64,000 bases of DNA. Origin: Pelagibacterium halotolerans B2. Lineage in GTDB: Bacteria; Pseudomonadota; Alphaproteobacteria; Rhizobiales; Devosiaceae. Location: the NCBI RefSeq assembly GCF_000230555.1, contig NC_016078.1, positions 2,937,001 through 3,001,000 of the forward strand, written 5' to 3'. The notes below the pieces were generated by a model that saw nothing but the letters and a program-made list of their open reading frames with translations, had not been told where the DNA came from and ran no database searches. Positions 50,986-59,746 of this stretch are shown piece after piece. Each line of letters begins with the position of its first letter. The first letter of the stretch is position 1. The position numbers and the translations under genes were made by a program.

Positions 50986-52508
50986 GCGCGTTCCCTGATC
51001 GTATCGGTCTGTGTGGTCCCGGTGATCCCCGCGATCTGGGGGTAAAGGACGTTTTCGGTGATGATTCCGCCATGGCGGAGCGACGGAAGCCCGAGGGCCA
51101 TGTCCGGCACGTCCGCCACCGCTTCGGGCGCATAGGTCACGCTCACATCGGCGATGGTCAAACCGCTGACCGGCGCCTCGGCCAGCCCCAGCACATAGGC
51201 CAGCGCATGATGGGCATTTTTCACCTCGGTGCGCTCGAACCTGATATCGCCGATCTTAGGCGTTGCCGCGCTGACCGGCGCCGGCGCCCGGTTCTGGACA
51301 GCGTCCGATCTTCCGTCCGGATCGCAGAAATAATGGGAATTGATCGACAGGGGCGTTTTCACCCCGTCCATCAGGCAATCGCTGAGCACGATCCGCGCCA
51401 CCGCGCCGCCCCGTCCGCGCCGCGTCTTGATCCTGAGGCCCCGATCCGTATCGCGCATGGTGCAGAACGCCACCGTAACATCGGTCACCGACCCGCTCAT
51501 TTCCGACCCGATCACCACGCCCCCATGCCCGCGCTCCATAAGGCAATGCCGCACCGAGACATTGCGCGTGGGAGCCGGTACCGTACCGTCGGGCCAGATC
51601 TTGCCCGCCTTTATGGCAATGCAGTCGTCGCCGACCGAAAAGCGCACCCCCACGATCTCGATATCGGTGGAACTTTCGGGATTGAGCCCGTCGGTATTGG
51701 GGCTGTCGGGTGGATTTTCGATAGCGAGATCGGCAAACACCGCCCCGGCACAATCGAGCGGATGGATCGTCCAGCTCGGTGAATTGCGCACGGTGAGCCC
51801 CGACATCTTCAATTGCGTGCAGCGATTGGCGAAAACCGTACGCGGTCGCCGCGCGCCCTCGCGCGTTTCCTTGGGCCATTCCCACCAGTCGCCCTCGGCG
51901 CCCGCCCCGTCGATCACCCCCTTGCCCGCGATGGTCACACCGTCGGCATCGATGGCGGTCAGCAGCGAGCCATAGCATCGGGCCGGAACACCCTCCCAGC
52001 TTGCCTGCTGCCGCCCATCGGCGCCAAACGCCTCGAGCATCCTATAGGCGCCACGGTCGGCCACGCCCTTGATCGTTGCCCCCTCGGGCACATGCACGAA
52101 CAGGCCCGATTTGAGAAAGACGGGCCCGGTGCGCCAGATGCCCGGCGGCACATAAAGCGTTGCCCCTTCGGGCGCGGCGCTGATCGCCGCCGCAAAGGCG
52201 CTCCCATTGTCCGCCGCGCTCTCGATGGCGCCATGGTCACGAATATCGACAAGACCGGTTTCAGGCGGCGTGACAAAGTCGATATTTCCCATCCGCTCGA
52301 CGGCCAGTTGGTACCCGATCCCCGGCACCAGCCCTTCAAGGGTCACGACCGGGCGCTCGGTCAGCCCGTCCTGGGCAATCATGCCCTCCGAAAAGAGCTG
52401 CCAGCGCAATGGCTTGTCCAAACGGTCCCTGCCCCCGCAGCCGGCGAGTTCCACCGTCAGGAGGCGGGGCGCGAGGACCAGCACATTGATGTTGACGTCA
52501 AAAGACAT
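50982..52508 (-). CDS. Glycoside hydrolase family 28 (polygalacturonase-like)
   Basis: A 508-residue right-handed beta-helix enzyme. The catalytic motifs NTDGLNPESS, GDDCIAIKAG (two Asp), GHGGVVIGSEMSG and RIKTRRG (RIK) are all present. An N-terminal fibronectin-like stretch precedes a beta-helix start (IRDHGAIESAADNGSAFAAA). No signal peptide is visible, so it probably acts on imported oligogalacturonides as an exo-enzyme. It overlaps GH105 by 4 bp and follows the binding-protein gene. Confidence 0.92.
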   Translation of the reverse strand: MSFDVNINVLVLAPRLLTVELAGCGGRDRLDKPLRWQLFSEGMIAQDGLTERPVVTLEGLVPGIGYQLAVERMGNIDFVTPPETGLVDIRDHGAIESAADNGSAFAAAISAAPEGATLYVPPGIWRTGPVFLKSGLFVHVPEGATIKGVADRGAYRMLEAFGADGRQQASWEGVPARCYGSLLTAIDADGVTIAGKGVIDGAGAEGDWWEWPKETREGARRPRTVFANRCTQLKMSGLTVRNSPSWTIHPLDCAGAVFADLAIENPPDSPNTDGLNPESSTDIEIVGVRFSVGDDCIAIKAGKIWPDGTVPAPTRNVSVRHCLMERGHGGVVIGSEMSGSVTDVTVAFCTMRDTDRGLRIKTRRGRGGAVARIVLSDCLMDGVKTPLSINSHYFCDPDGRSDAVQNRAPAPVSAATPKIGDIRFERTEVKNAHHALAYVLGLAEAPVSGLTIADVSVTYAPEAVADVPDMALGLPSLRHGGIITENVLYPQIAGITGTTQTDTIRERA

Positions 52509-52534
52509 GGAACCACAAACCGGAAGGAAAGGAC

Positions 52535-52561
52535 CGGCGCGGGGAAATGTCCCCCGCGCCG
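52535..52561 (-). promoter_or_regulatory. Hairpin after the sugar-binding protein gene
   Basis: A perfect 10-bp stem CGGCGCGGGG / CCCCGCGCCG separates the binding-protein stop (52574) and the GH28 start (52508). No T run follows, so it is more likely a stabilising or attenuating hairpin that keeps binding-protein mRNA abundant. Confidence 0.6.
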
Positions 52562-52573
52562 CTTGCTCTGAAA

Positions 52574-53845
52574 TCAGCGCGTGGCGCGGGCCAGCGCGTC
52601 ATTGGTACCATCGATGATGGCTTGCGCGGCCTCTTCGGCCGAGAGCAGCCCATAGGCGAACTCTTCGAGCACGCCCTCATAGGCAGACCGCACGCCCGGA
52701 TCCTCGAAATAGGGCGAGGGCTCGGGCGCATCGGCCGCCAGGACCAGGCGATTGGCTTCCAGATCGGCACTGGCGAGCAGGCCCTCGGCCTCGAGGATGT
52801 CCACAGCCGCCTGCGACGCGGGGATCGCCCGCTGGGTGCCCATCGGAATGACCCCGTCTTCCTCGACCATCAGGCAGTTGAGGATTTGCGCCGCCGCTTC
52901 GGGATTGTCCGAATTGGCCGAAATGGCGAAGGTCATCGAAGGCTTGCGGAAGATACCGTCATTGACCGCGCCTTCGATGCGCGGAGCCGGGAACGGAGCG
53001 AGGGGCGATTCACCCTCGAACGGACCCGAGATCTGCGAATAGGTCGAGTTCCATTCATAAGAGGAAGCAACTTCCCCCGCCGCCCAGTCGCCGCGTTCCT
53101 GAAGATTGGGATTGCCCATGCCCGCAATGGTTTCCCAGGATTTGACGACGCCATTGTCCACAAGGCCCTGGTAGAATTCGATCGCCTCGGCGAGCGTGGC
53201 CACATCCCAGGCGATCTCGTTGCTGACGGGATCGATAAAGCCCACGCCGGTCTTCTGGCTGGCATAGAGCGCGGTGATCAGCATGGCGTTATAGGTCGCC
53301 GCATCGAACGGGTAATAATTGTCGCCCAGTTCCGATTTGAACGTTGCTGCGGCCTCGGTCATCCCGTCCCAGCTATCGGGCACATCGATGCCGGCTTCGG
53401 CGAACGTTTCGGTGTTGGCAAACAGCACCCGGCCGGTGATCGAAACCGGCAGGCCATTGAGATGCCCATTGCGCGTGCCGGTCGCCAGAAGGCTGTCGCT
53501 CCACTGGCTCAGATCGATGATGTCGGCATAATCGTTGAGATCGGCCAGGCCCGTTCCATCGGGCGAAAACAGCGGCAGCCACGGCCAGTTGACCTGCATC
53601 AGGTCGGGCTCGGTGCCGCCGGCCAGTTGCGTGGTCAGGCGTTCGAGATGGCCGTCGAAGCCCGTAAATTCGGGGCTGATATTGTGGCCGTGTTTCTCGC
53701 CGCAGATCTGCAGCGCTTCCTGGGTTGCAGCGTGGCGGGCATCGCCGCCCCACCAGGAGACACGCAGGTCGGCGGATTGTGCGGCGCTCAGCGCCGTTGT
53801 GGCCATGAGGCCGCTGGCGAGAACCAGAGTGACTGTACGTTTCAT
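52574..53845 (-). CDS. Sugar ABC transporter substrate-binding protein (TogB-like)
   Basis: A 423-residue periplasmic protein with a signal peptide MKRTVTLVLASGLMATTALS ending AAQSAD. It is a group I (maltose-type) binding protein: LRVSWWGGDARHAATQEALQ, TEPDLMQVNWPWLPLFS, GLPVSITGRVLFANTETF. The WWGGDARHxA start and W-rich NWPWLP region resemble oligogalacturonide-binding TogB proteins. The adjacent GH28/GH105 genes support that ligand. Confidence 0.85.
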   Translation of the reverse strand: MKRTVTLVLASGLMATTALSAAQSADLRVSWWGGDARHAATQEALQICGEKHGHNISPEFTGFDGHLERLTTQLAGGTEPDLMQVNWPWLPLFSPDGTGLADLNDYADIIDLSQWSDSLLATGTRNGHLNGLPVSITGRVLFANTETFAEAGIDVPDSWDGMTEAAATFKSELGDNYYPFDAATYNAMLITALYASQKTGVGFIDPVSNEIAWDVATLAEAIEFYQGLVDNGVVKSWETIAGMGNPNLQERGDWAAGEVASSYEWNSTYSQISGPFEGESPLAPFPAPRIEGAVNDGIFRKPSMTFAISANSDNPEAAAQILNCLMVEEDGVIPMGTQRAIPASQAAVDILEAEGLLASADLEANRLVLAADAPEPSPYFEDPGVRSAYEGVLEEFAYGLLSAEEAAQAIIDGTNDALARATR

Positions 53846-53883
53846 CGGAAAATTCCTCCCTTCGATGTGTTGCAGTCAGAGAT

Positions 53884-53905
53884 CGGCGCCCTCCTCCGGG
53901 CGCCG
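53884..53905 (-). promoter_or_regulatory. Hairpin between ATPase and binding-protein genes
   Basis: CGGCGCCC - 6 nt - GGGCGCCG is a perfect 8-bp stem in the 76-bp gap between the ATPase stop and the binding-protein start. It may separate mRNA stability of the two parts. Confidence 0.5.
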
Positions 53906-53921
53906 GCCGGATTGACGATCC

Positions 53922-55046
53922 TCAGTTGGCGGCCAGGGAGACGTTCTGGCCGGTGTTCGGATCGAACAAATGGAGCTGGGATTCCGAAGGGCTGAGCGAA
54001 ATCGCGCCATCGGAAACCATTGAAGGATTGTATTGGTCGCCGGGCACCACGACGGTGAATTTGTGGCCCTCTATATCGACATAGAGGTTGACCTCATGGC
54101 CCATGAATTCGACATGGCTGACAGTGCCGGAAAACGCGTTCGGCGTACCCATCGGCACCACCGCCAGATGCTGGGGACGCACCCCGAGCGTGAAATTACC
54201 GCCCGCATCGGCGGCCAGCCGGCTGGCAAGCTGATTGCCGAAAGTGACCGTCTGGCTGCCCAGCGAAAGGGCCGGCGCCCCGTTGCGCATCAGTTCGACC
54301 GGCACCAGATTCATTTCCGGCGACCCGATGAACCCGGCGACAAATTCGTTTTCCGGGCGGTTGTAAAGCGTCACCGGATCGGCAACCTGCATGATCCGCC
54401 CCTCCTTCATGACGCAGATCCGATCACCCATCGTCATGGCTTCGGTCTGGTCGTGGGTGACATAGACGACGGTCGAGGAGGTCGAGGCCTGCTTGAGCTG
54501 CTTGTGCAGATCGGTGATCCGCACCCGCATCGAGGCGCGCAGCTTGGCGTCGAGATTGGAAAGCGGCTCGTCGAACAGGAACACTTCGGGCTGCTTGATC
54601 AGCGCCCGGCCCACCGCCACGCGCTGGGCCTGCCCGCCCGAAAGCTGCTTGGGGAGCCGTTCCAGCAATTCCCCGATTTCGAGCATCGTCGAGACCCGCT
54701 CGACCCCTCCGGCGATTTCGCCCTTGGGCCGGCGCTTGATCTTCAATCCGAACGAGAGGTTGTTCCTCACCTTCATATGCGGATAGAGCGCGTAGTTCTG
54801 AAACACCATGGCGATGCCGCGATCGCCCGGAACGAGGTTGTTGATCACCTTGTCCCCGATGCGGATTTCACCGCCCGTGATGGTTTCGAGCCCCGCGATC
54901 ATGCGCAGCGTTGTGGATTTGGCGCAGCCCGAGGGCCCCACCAGCACCATGAACTCCCCGTCCTTGACCTCCAGATCGATCCCGTGGACGGCCTTGAACG
55001 CGTTGCCATAAACCTTTTCGACGCTCGAAAGCTTTAGATTTGCCAT
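53922..55046 (-). CDS. Sugar ABC transporter ATP-binding protein (UgpC/MsmK/TogA-like)
   Basis: A 374-residue ATPase: Walker A GPSGCAKST, signature LSGGQAQRVAVGRAL, Walker B VFLFDEPLSNLD and the C-terminal TOBE regulatory domain (LGVRPQHLAVVPMG ... VEFMGHEVNLYVDIEGH). It powers the two permeases encoded just upstream (5-bp gap). Length and TOBE domain fit the MalK/UgpC class. Confidence 0.93.
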   Translation of the reverse strand: MANLKLSSVEKVYGNAFKAVHGIDLEVKDGEFMVLVGPSGCAKSTTLRMIAGLETITGGEIRIGDKVINNLVPGDRGIAMVFQNYALYPHMKVRNNLSFGLKIKRRPKGEIAGGVERVSTMLEIGELLERLPKQLSGGQAQRVAVGRALIKQPEVFLFDEPLSNLDAKLRASMRVRITDLHKQLKQASTSSTVVYVTHDQTEAMTMGDRICVMKEGRIMQVADPVTLYNRPENEFVAGFIGSPEMNLVPVELMRNGAPALSLGSQTVTFGNQLASRLAADAGGNFTLGVRPQHLAVVPMGTPNAFSGTVSHVEFMGHEVNLYVDIEGHKFTVVVPGDQYNPSMVSDGAISLSPSESQLHLFDPNTGQNVSLAAN

Positions 55047-55050
55047 TTTC

Positions 55051-55980
55051 TTATCCTTTCACGCCGCCGGTCGAGATGCCCTCGATGAAGAATTTCTGCG
55101 CGACGAAGAACACGAGCAGCGAAGGCAGCAGGGTCATCACACTCATGGCGAGGATCTGGTTCCACTGAAACGCCTCCGTGATGTCGAGCGAGAGCCGCAG
55201 GGCGAGGGAAACCGGGTATTTTTCCACCGATGACACATAGATCAACGGCCCGAGAAAATCGTTCATCGACCACATGAACTGGAACAGGCACACCGAAACG
55301 ATGGCCGGCGCCAACATGGGGATGACGATGAACACCAGCGTCTGGATGGTGTTGGCGCCATCGACCCGCGCCGCTTCCTCCATGTCGCGCGGAATGGCGC
55401 GCAGGAACTGGATCAGCATGAAGACGAAGAACGCATCCCCCGCCAGCGCCGAAGGCACCCAGAGCGGCAGATAGCTGTCGAGCCACCCCAGATCGCGAAA
55501 CAGCAGATATTGCGGAATGCGCGTTACCACATTGGGCAGCAGCAGCGTGGCGATCACCGTTGCGAACAGGATCTTTTTGAACGGAAATTCGAACCGCGCG
55601 AACCCGTAGGCCACAAGCGTCGCCGAAATCGCCGTACCGATCACCTTGGGAATGATGATCCACATGGTGTTGAGAAAGAAGTGCCCGAAATTGTACTGGG
55701 TCGAGGTGTTCCAGGCATTGACGAACCCGTCGGTTGTCGGATTTTGCGGAATGAAGCCCGGCGAGGAAAAGATTTCCGAATTGGTCTTGAACGCCGCCCC
55801 GATCAGCCAGAGCAGCGGATAGATCATGATGAAACCCACCCCGGCCAGAATCGCGTAGCGGATGATCGCCGAGATCTTCTGGTTGCGCCGCGTCCTGGCG
55901 TTGTGGGCCTCGGCCTGGGCCAGGGCGCGCGTCGCTTCGGACGGCGTATTAAGGCTGGAGGCTGAAATATGCGTGCTCAT
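55051..55980 (-). CDS. Sugar ABC transporter permease (MalG/TogN-like)
   Basis: A 309-residue permease with six helices and the EAA loop EEAARVDGANTIQTLVFIVI. N-terminal region ISAIIRYAILAGVGFIMIYP is the first helix. It is separated from the MalF-type gene by 1 bp and from the ATPase by 4 bp. Confidence 0.9.
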   Translation of the reverse strand: MSTHISASSLNTPSEATRALAQAEAHNARTRRNQKISAIIRYAILAGVGFIMIYPLLWLIGAAFKTNSEIFSSPGFIPQNPTTDGFVNAWNTSTQYNFGHFFLNTMWIIIPKVIGTAISATLVAYGFARFEFPFKKILFATVIATLLLPNVVTRIPQYLLFRDLGWLDSYLPLWVPSALAGDAFFVFMLIQFLRAIPRDMEEAARVDGANTIQTLVFIVIPMLAPAIVSVCLFQFMWSMNDFLGPLIYVSSVEKYPVSLALRLSLDITEAFQWNQILAMSVMTLLPSLLVFFVAQKFFIEGISTGGVKG

Positions 55981-55981
55981 C

Positions 55982-56872
55982 TCAATTCCTCCTGTCGCCG
56001 GCGTAATAGACCCAGTGGCGCGACGACCAGAAGGCGATGACGGTCAGAACCATGATGATCGCGAACAGGACCCAGGCAATGGCCGAGGCGTAGCCCATGT
56101 CGAACTGGCGGAACGCCTTGTCGTAGATGTAGAGCGGCAAAAGATAGGTCGAGCGCAGCGGCGCCCCCGTGCCGTCGGTGATGATGAAGGGCCCGTTGAA
56201 CTCCTGGAACGCCTCGACCATCTGCAGGATCAGGTTGAAAAAGATCACCGGGGTCAAAAGCGGCAGGGTTATGTAGAAAAAGATCTGCCGCTTGTTGGCC
56301 CCGTCGATGGCCGCCGCCTCATAGACATGGGTGGGGATCGACTGCAGCGCGGCAAGGAAGATCACCATGGCCGAGCCGAACTGCCAGACCCGCAACAGGG
56401 TGATCGTATAAAGCGCGTAATCGGGATCGCCGAAAAAGCTGATCGGCTCGAACCCCAGCGAGGTGATCACCATGTTGACCAACCCCACATCGGCGAACAT
56501 GTAGCGCCAGAGCACAGCGATCGCCACCGACCCGCCAAGGATCGAGGGCACGTAATAGGCGGTGCGGAAAAAGCCGATGAACTTGAGCTTGTAGTTCAGC
56601 ACATAGGCGATAAACAGCGCGAAGGTCAGCTTGATCGGCACGGTGACGAACACATAGGTCAGCGTCACCTGCAGCGCCTTGTGGAAGGTGCGGTCGGTAA
56701 AGAGCAGCCGCGTATAATTCTCCAGCCCCACCCAGATCGGATCGGACAGCAGCGGATAGTCGGTAAAGGACAGATAAAAGGAAGCGGCGAACGGGATCGC
56801 CGTGAACACAAGAAGCCCGATGACATAAGGGGCCACATAGACAAGCCCCATCCATTTGTTTTCGCCGCCCAT
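55982..56872 (-). CDS. Sugar ABC transporter permease (MalF/TogM-like)
   Basis: A 296-residue permease starting MGGENKWMGLVYVAPYVIGL, with six helices and the EAA motif YEAAAIDGANKRQIFFYITL. I use the ATG at 56872 with GGGGAG upstream; the frame is open to 57091 but that region contains the divergent promoter. It is the first gene of the tog-like operon. Confidence 0.9.
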   Translation of the reverse strand: MGGENKWMGLVYVAPYVIGLLVFTAIPFAASFYLSFTDYPLLSDPIWVGLENYTRLLFTDRTFHKALQVTLTYVFVTVPIKLTFALFIAYVLNYKLKFIGFFRTAYYVPSILGGSVAIAVLWRYMFADVGLVNMVITSLGFEPISFFGDPDYALYTITLLRVWQFGSAMVIFLAALQSIPTHVYEAAAIDGANKRQIFFYITLPLLTPVIFFNLILQMVEAFQEFNGPFIITDGTGAPLRSTYLLPLYIYDKAFRQFDMGYASAIAWVLFAIIMVLTVIAFWSSRHWVYYAGDRRN

Positions 56873-57059
56873 CACATTTCTCCCCGGTTGGCCGTCGAGC
56901 CCCAGAAAAGACAAGTGCCGGTCCGGTGACAAGCATGGCCGATGGCGGAACGGCCGGGCGATGGTCGTGTTACGAAAATGTGCATCATGACGCTGGGTTG
57001 AAGCGCTGCCCGCGGCCTCCCGACCGAAAGGACAGCACCCTTTCCCTATCTCCTCCCCT

Positions 57060-57088
57060 ATAACTTGCCCGATATCGGAACAAGTTAT
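57060..57088. promoter_or_regulatory. Inverted repeat between AraC and transporter operon
   Basis: ATAACTTG (57060-57067) and CAAGTTAT (57081-57088) form a perfect 8-bp palindrome with a 13-bp centre. ATCATATG follows directly (57087-57094). The site lies in the divergent promoter and may bind the AraC protein or the GntR regulator of the locus. Confidence 0.55.
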
Positions 57089-57150
57089 CATATGTCTTGC
57101 ATTAGACAGGCGTGTGCGGCAAAACGGAATTCACGGTTTCGGAGAAAAAG

Positions 57151-58047
57151 ATGGATAAAACCGAAGGTCTGGTTCTTTCGGGCATTCCCGCCGATGCCCT
57201 GTCTCTCAAGCTGTCGCGCTCGACCATCAAGATGCGCCACACGGCGACCTGGCGCGTGGAAAAATCCAACGAGGTGCATGACCTTGTCGTCTGCATTTCG
57301 GGCAATGCCCATTACGAGCTCGATGGCGAACCCGCCTCGCTCTCACCGGGCGAAGCCATGCTGATTCCCGCCGGCGCCCGCTTTGTGGGCCGCATGGGTC
57401 CCGGCCCGGTCTATACCGGCTTTGCCCAGCATTTCACGCTCGATCTGTTCGGCCATGTCGATCTCATCAGCCAGATGGATCTCAAGCGCACCGCCCGCTT
57501 TTCGCGCTGGCGCGTTATCGAACCGCTTGTACGCCATTACCGCGAGATCGCCCCCGCCTCCTCGACCACACTGGCCCAGTATCACATCTTCATGGTGATC
57601 CTGATCGAGTTCATCGAGGAAGCCTTCATCCGCTGGCGTGAACAGGCCCTCGTCAACAGCGCCGGGCCCGATGCGCTCTCTTTGCACATCATGCTCACCG
57701 CATCGCTCATCGCCGGCAATCCGTTCAAGCCCGGCATTTTGGAAGATGCGCTGGGATCGCTCCCCTATAATCCCGACTATTTCCGCCGCGCCTTCAAGGA
57801 TCGCATCGGCTACACACCGGCCAAATTCTGCGAGTTCAAACGCCTTGAGCAGGCCATGAACATCCTGTCGGCCGGCCATTCGGTCAAGGAAACCGCCGCC
57901 ATCACCGGATATCCCGACGTCTATTACTTCTCGCGCCAGTTCAAGCGCTATATCGGCACCTCGCCCTCGGCCTACCGTCTTTTGAACCGGGCGCGGGAAT
58001 CCGGCCAGTTCATCGACGGCGTTTCGCGCGGTCCGGAAAATCCATGA
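57151..58047 (+). CDS. AraC family transcriptional regulator
   Basis: A 298-residue protein. An N-terminal cupin domain (HDLVVCISGNAHYELDGEPA, SPGEAMLIPAGARFVG) senses a ligand. The C-terminal double HTH is LPYNPDYFRRAFKDRIGYTP then KETAAITGYPDVYYFSRQFK, RYIGTSPSAYR. It is divergent from the transporter operon and probably activates it. GGAG 6 bp upstream supports the ATG at 57151; a GTG at 57112 is a less likely start. Confidence 0.88.
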   Translation: MDKTEGLVLSGIPADALSLKLSRSTIKMRHTATWRVEKSNEVHDLVVCISGNAHYELDGEPASLSPGEAMLIPAGARFVGRMGPGPVYTGFAQHFTLDLFGHVDLISQMDLKRTARFSRWRVIEPLVRHYREIAPASSTTLAQYHIFMVILIEFIEEAFIRWREQALVNSAGPDALSLHIMLTASLIAGNPFKPGILEDALGSLPYNPDYFRRAFKDRIGYTPAKFCEFKRLEQAMNILSAGHSVKETAAITGYPDVYYFSRQFKRYIGTSPSAYRLLNRARESGQFIDGVSRGPENP

Positions 58048-58073
58048 ATCTGTAATATAATTATTCAATTGAA

Positions 58074-58083
58074 ATCATATATG
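58074..58083 (+). promoter_or_regulatory. ATCATATATG motif upstream of the dehydrogenase gene
   Basis: One of four ATCATAT-containing sites (57087, 58074, 61125, 63890) placed before transcription units of the pectin locus. Candidate shared operator. Confidence 0.4.
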
Positions 58084-58140
58084 TTGTGCCTATAGTGGCG
58101 GCACTCCTGCCCACCCACCCCCATTTTCGGAGATTTTCCC

Positions 58141-59655
58141 ATGAGTTTTGACCCCACCGGCAAGCATCTGATCGCGGGCGAATGGGTTTCCGGCGCGGGG
58201 ACGTTTGCGTCCGAGCCGGCCTCGGGTCCCAGCCATGACTTCGCCATGGGCACGCCCGAGCTTGTCGATCGGGCCGCAAAGGCGGCCGAAGAGGCGTTCT
58301 GGTCCTATGGCTATTCCTCCCGCCAGGAGCGCGCGGCGTTTTTGAACCTGATCGCCGACGAGATCGAGGCGCGCGGCGCCGATATCACCGAGATCGGCAC
58401 TCAGGAAACCGGGCTGCCCGCCGCCCGCCTCGAGGGCGAACGCGGTCGCACCACGGGCCAGTTGCGCCTCTTTGCCGAACACATCGAAAAGGGCGATTAT
58501 CTCGACCGCCGCCACGACGCGGCGCTGCCCGACAGAAAGCCCGCCCCGCGCCCCGACATCAAGATGGTCCAGCGCCCCATCGGCCCGGTTGCCGTGTTCG
58601 GCGCATCCAACTTCCCGCTCGCCTTTTCCACCGCCGGGGGCGATACCGCAGCGGCGCTGGCCGCCGGCTGCCCGGTCGTCGTCAAGGGCCATGGCGCCCA
58701 TCCGGGCACCGGCGAGATCGTCGCCCAGGCCATCGACGCGGCGCGCAAGGCACTCGGCCTGCATCCGGGCGTGTTTTCGCTGGTCCAGGGCGGCGACCGT
58801 TCGGTCGGCCAGGCGCTGGTCCAGCACCCCGACATCAAGGCCGTCGGCTTTACCGGCTCGCTCGGCGGCGGCAGGGCGCTTTACGATTTGTGCGCGGCGC
58901 GTCCCGAACCCATCCCGTTCTTTGGCGAGCTCGGGTCGGTCAATCCCATGTTCGTTCTGCCCGAAGCGCTCAAGGCGCGGGCCGGCGAGATGGGCAAGGG
59001 CTGGGCCGCATCGCTGTCGATGGGCGCCGGCCAGTTCTGCACCAATCCCGGCATTGCCGTCCTGATCGAAGGCGAGAGCGCAAGGAGCTTTGTCGAGAGT
59101 GCCAAATCGGCGCTGTCGGAAACCGGTCCCCAGACCATGCTCACCGACGGCATCGCCAAGGCCTATCGCGATGGAAGAGACAGGATCGCCGCCTCACAGG
59201 GTGTGCAGGAGCTTCTGACCTCGACCTGCGACCTGCGCAACGCCACGCCCTATCTGTTCGAGACCGATGGCGACACCTGGCTCGCCAACCACGACCTCGG
59301 CGAAGAGGTGTTCGGCCCGCTCGGTCTGGTCGTTACCGTCAGGGACGAAGACCAGATGCGCGCCATCGCAAAATCGCTGCAGGGGCAATTGACCTGCACG
59401 CTGCACATGGACGCCGGCGACACCGAACTGGGCCGTTCGCTGATGCCCATTCTCGAACGCAAGGCGGGCCGGGTTCTGGCCAACGGGTTCCCGACCGGCG
59501 TGGAAGTCGTCGATGCCATGGTGCATGGCGGCCCATATCCGGCCTCCACCAATTTCGGGCACACCTCGGTCGGCACCCTCTCCATCCGCCGCTTCCTGCG
59601 CCCCGTCGCCTACCAGAATATCCCCGACAACCTGCTGCCGGGCGATCTGCGCTAG
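58141..59655 (+). CDS. Alpha-ketoglutaric semialdehyde dehydrogenase (NADP aldehyde dehydrogenase)
   Basis: A 504-residue aldehyde dehydrogenase. The core motifs are FGASNFPLAFSTAGGDTAAA (N-terminal), TGSLGGGRALYDL, FFGELGSVNPMFVLPEAL (catalytic Glu) and GAGQFCTNPGIAVL (catalytic Cys). The sequence fits the branch of KGSA dehydrogenases that end the oxidative uronate/aldarate or pentose pathways at alpha-ketoglutarate. Its place in a pectin locus supports use in galacturonate or galactarate breakdown. Confidence 0.87.
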   Translation: MSFDPTGKHLIAGEWVSGAGTFASEPASGPSHDFAMGTPELVDRAAKAAEEAFWSYGYSSRQERAAFLNLIADEIEARGADITEIGTQETGLPAARLEGERGRTTGQLRLFAEHIEKGDYLDRRHDAALPDRKPAPRPDIKMVQRPIGPVAVFGASNFPLAFSTAGGDTAAALAAGCPVVVKGHGAHPGTGEIVAQAIDAARKALGLHPGVFSLVQGGDRSVGQALVQHPDIKAVGFTGSLGGGRALYDLCAARPEPIPFFGELGSVNPMFVLPEALKARAGEMGKGWAASLSMGAGQFCTNPGIAVLIEGESARSFVESAKSALSETGPQTMLTDGIAKAYRDGRDRIAASQGVQELLTSTCDLRNATPYLFETDGDTWLANHDLGEEVFGPLGLVVTVRDEDQMRAIAKSLQGQLTCTLHMDAGDTELGRSLMPILERKAGRVLANGFPTGVEVVDAMVHGGPYPASTNFGHTSVGTLSIRRFLRPVAYQNIPDNLLPGDLR

Positions 59656-59680
59656 GGAATCTCGGCCCGTTTCCACCAAT

Positions 59681-59730
59681 TGTCATCCCGGCCTTGAGCC
59701 GGGATCCAGTACACTGTGCGCTCAAATCCG
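59681..59730. repeat. Dispersed TCCCGGCCTTGAGCCGGGA repeat, copy 3
   Basis: TGTCATCCCGGCCTTGAGCC, then GGGATCCAGTACACTG, is the third copy of the family (others at 12541, 34166), between two convergent genes. Confidence 0.8.
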
Positions 59731-59746
59731 CGCACCAGCACCGCCC

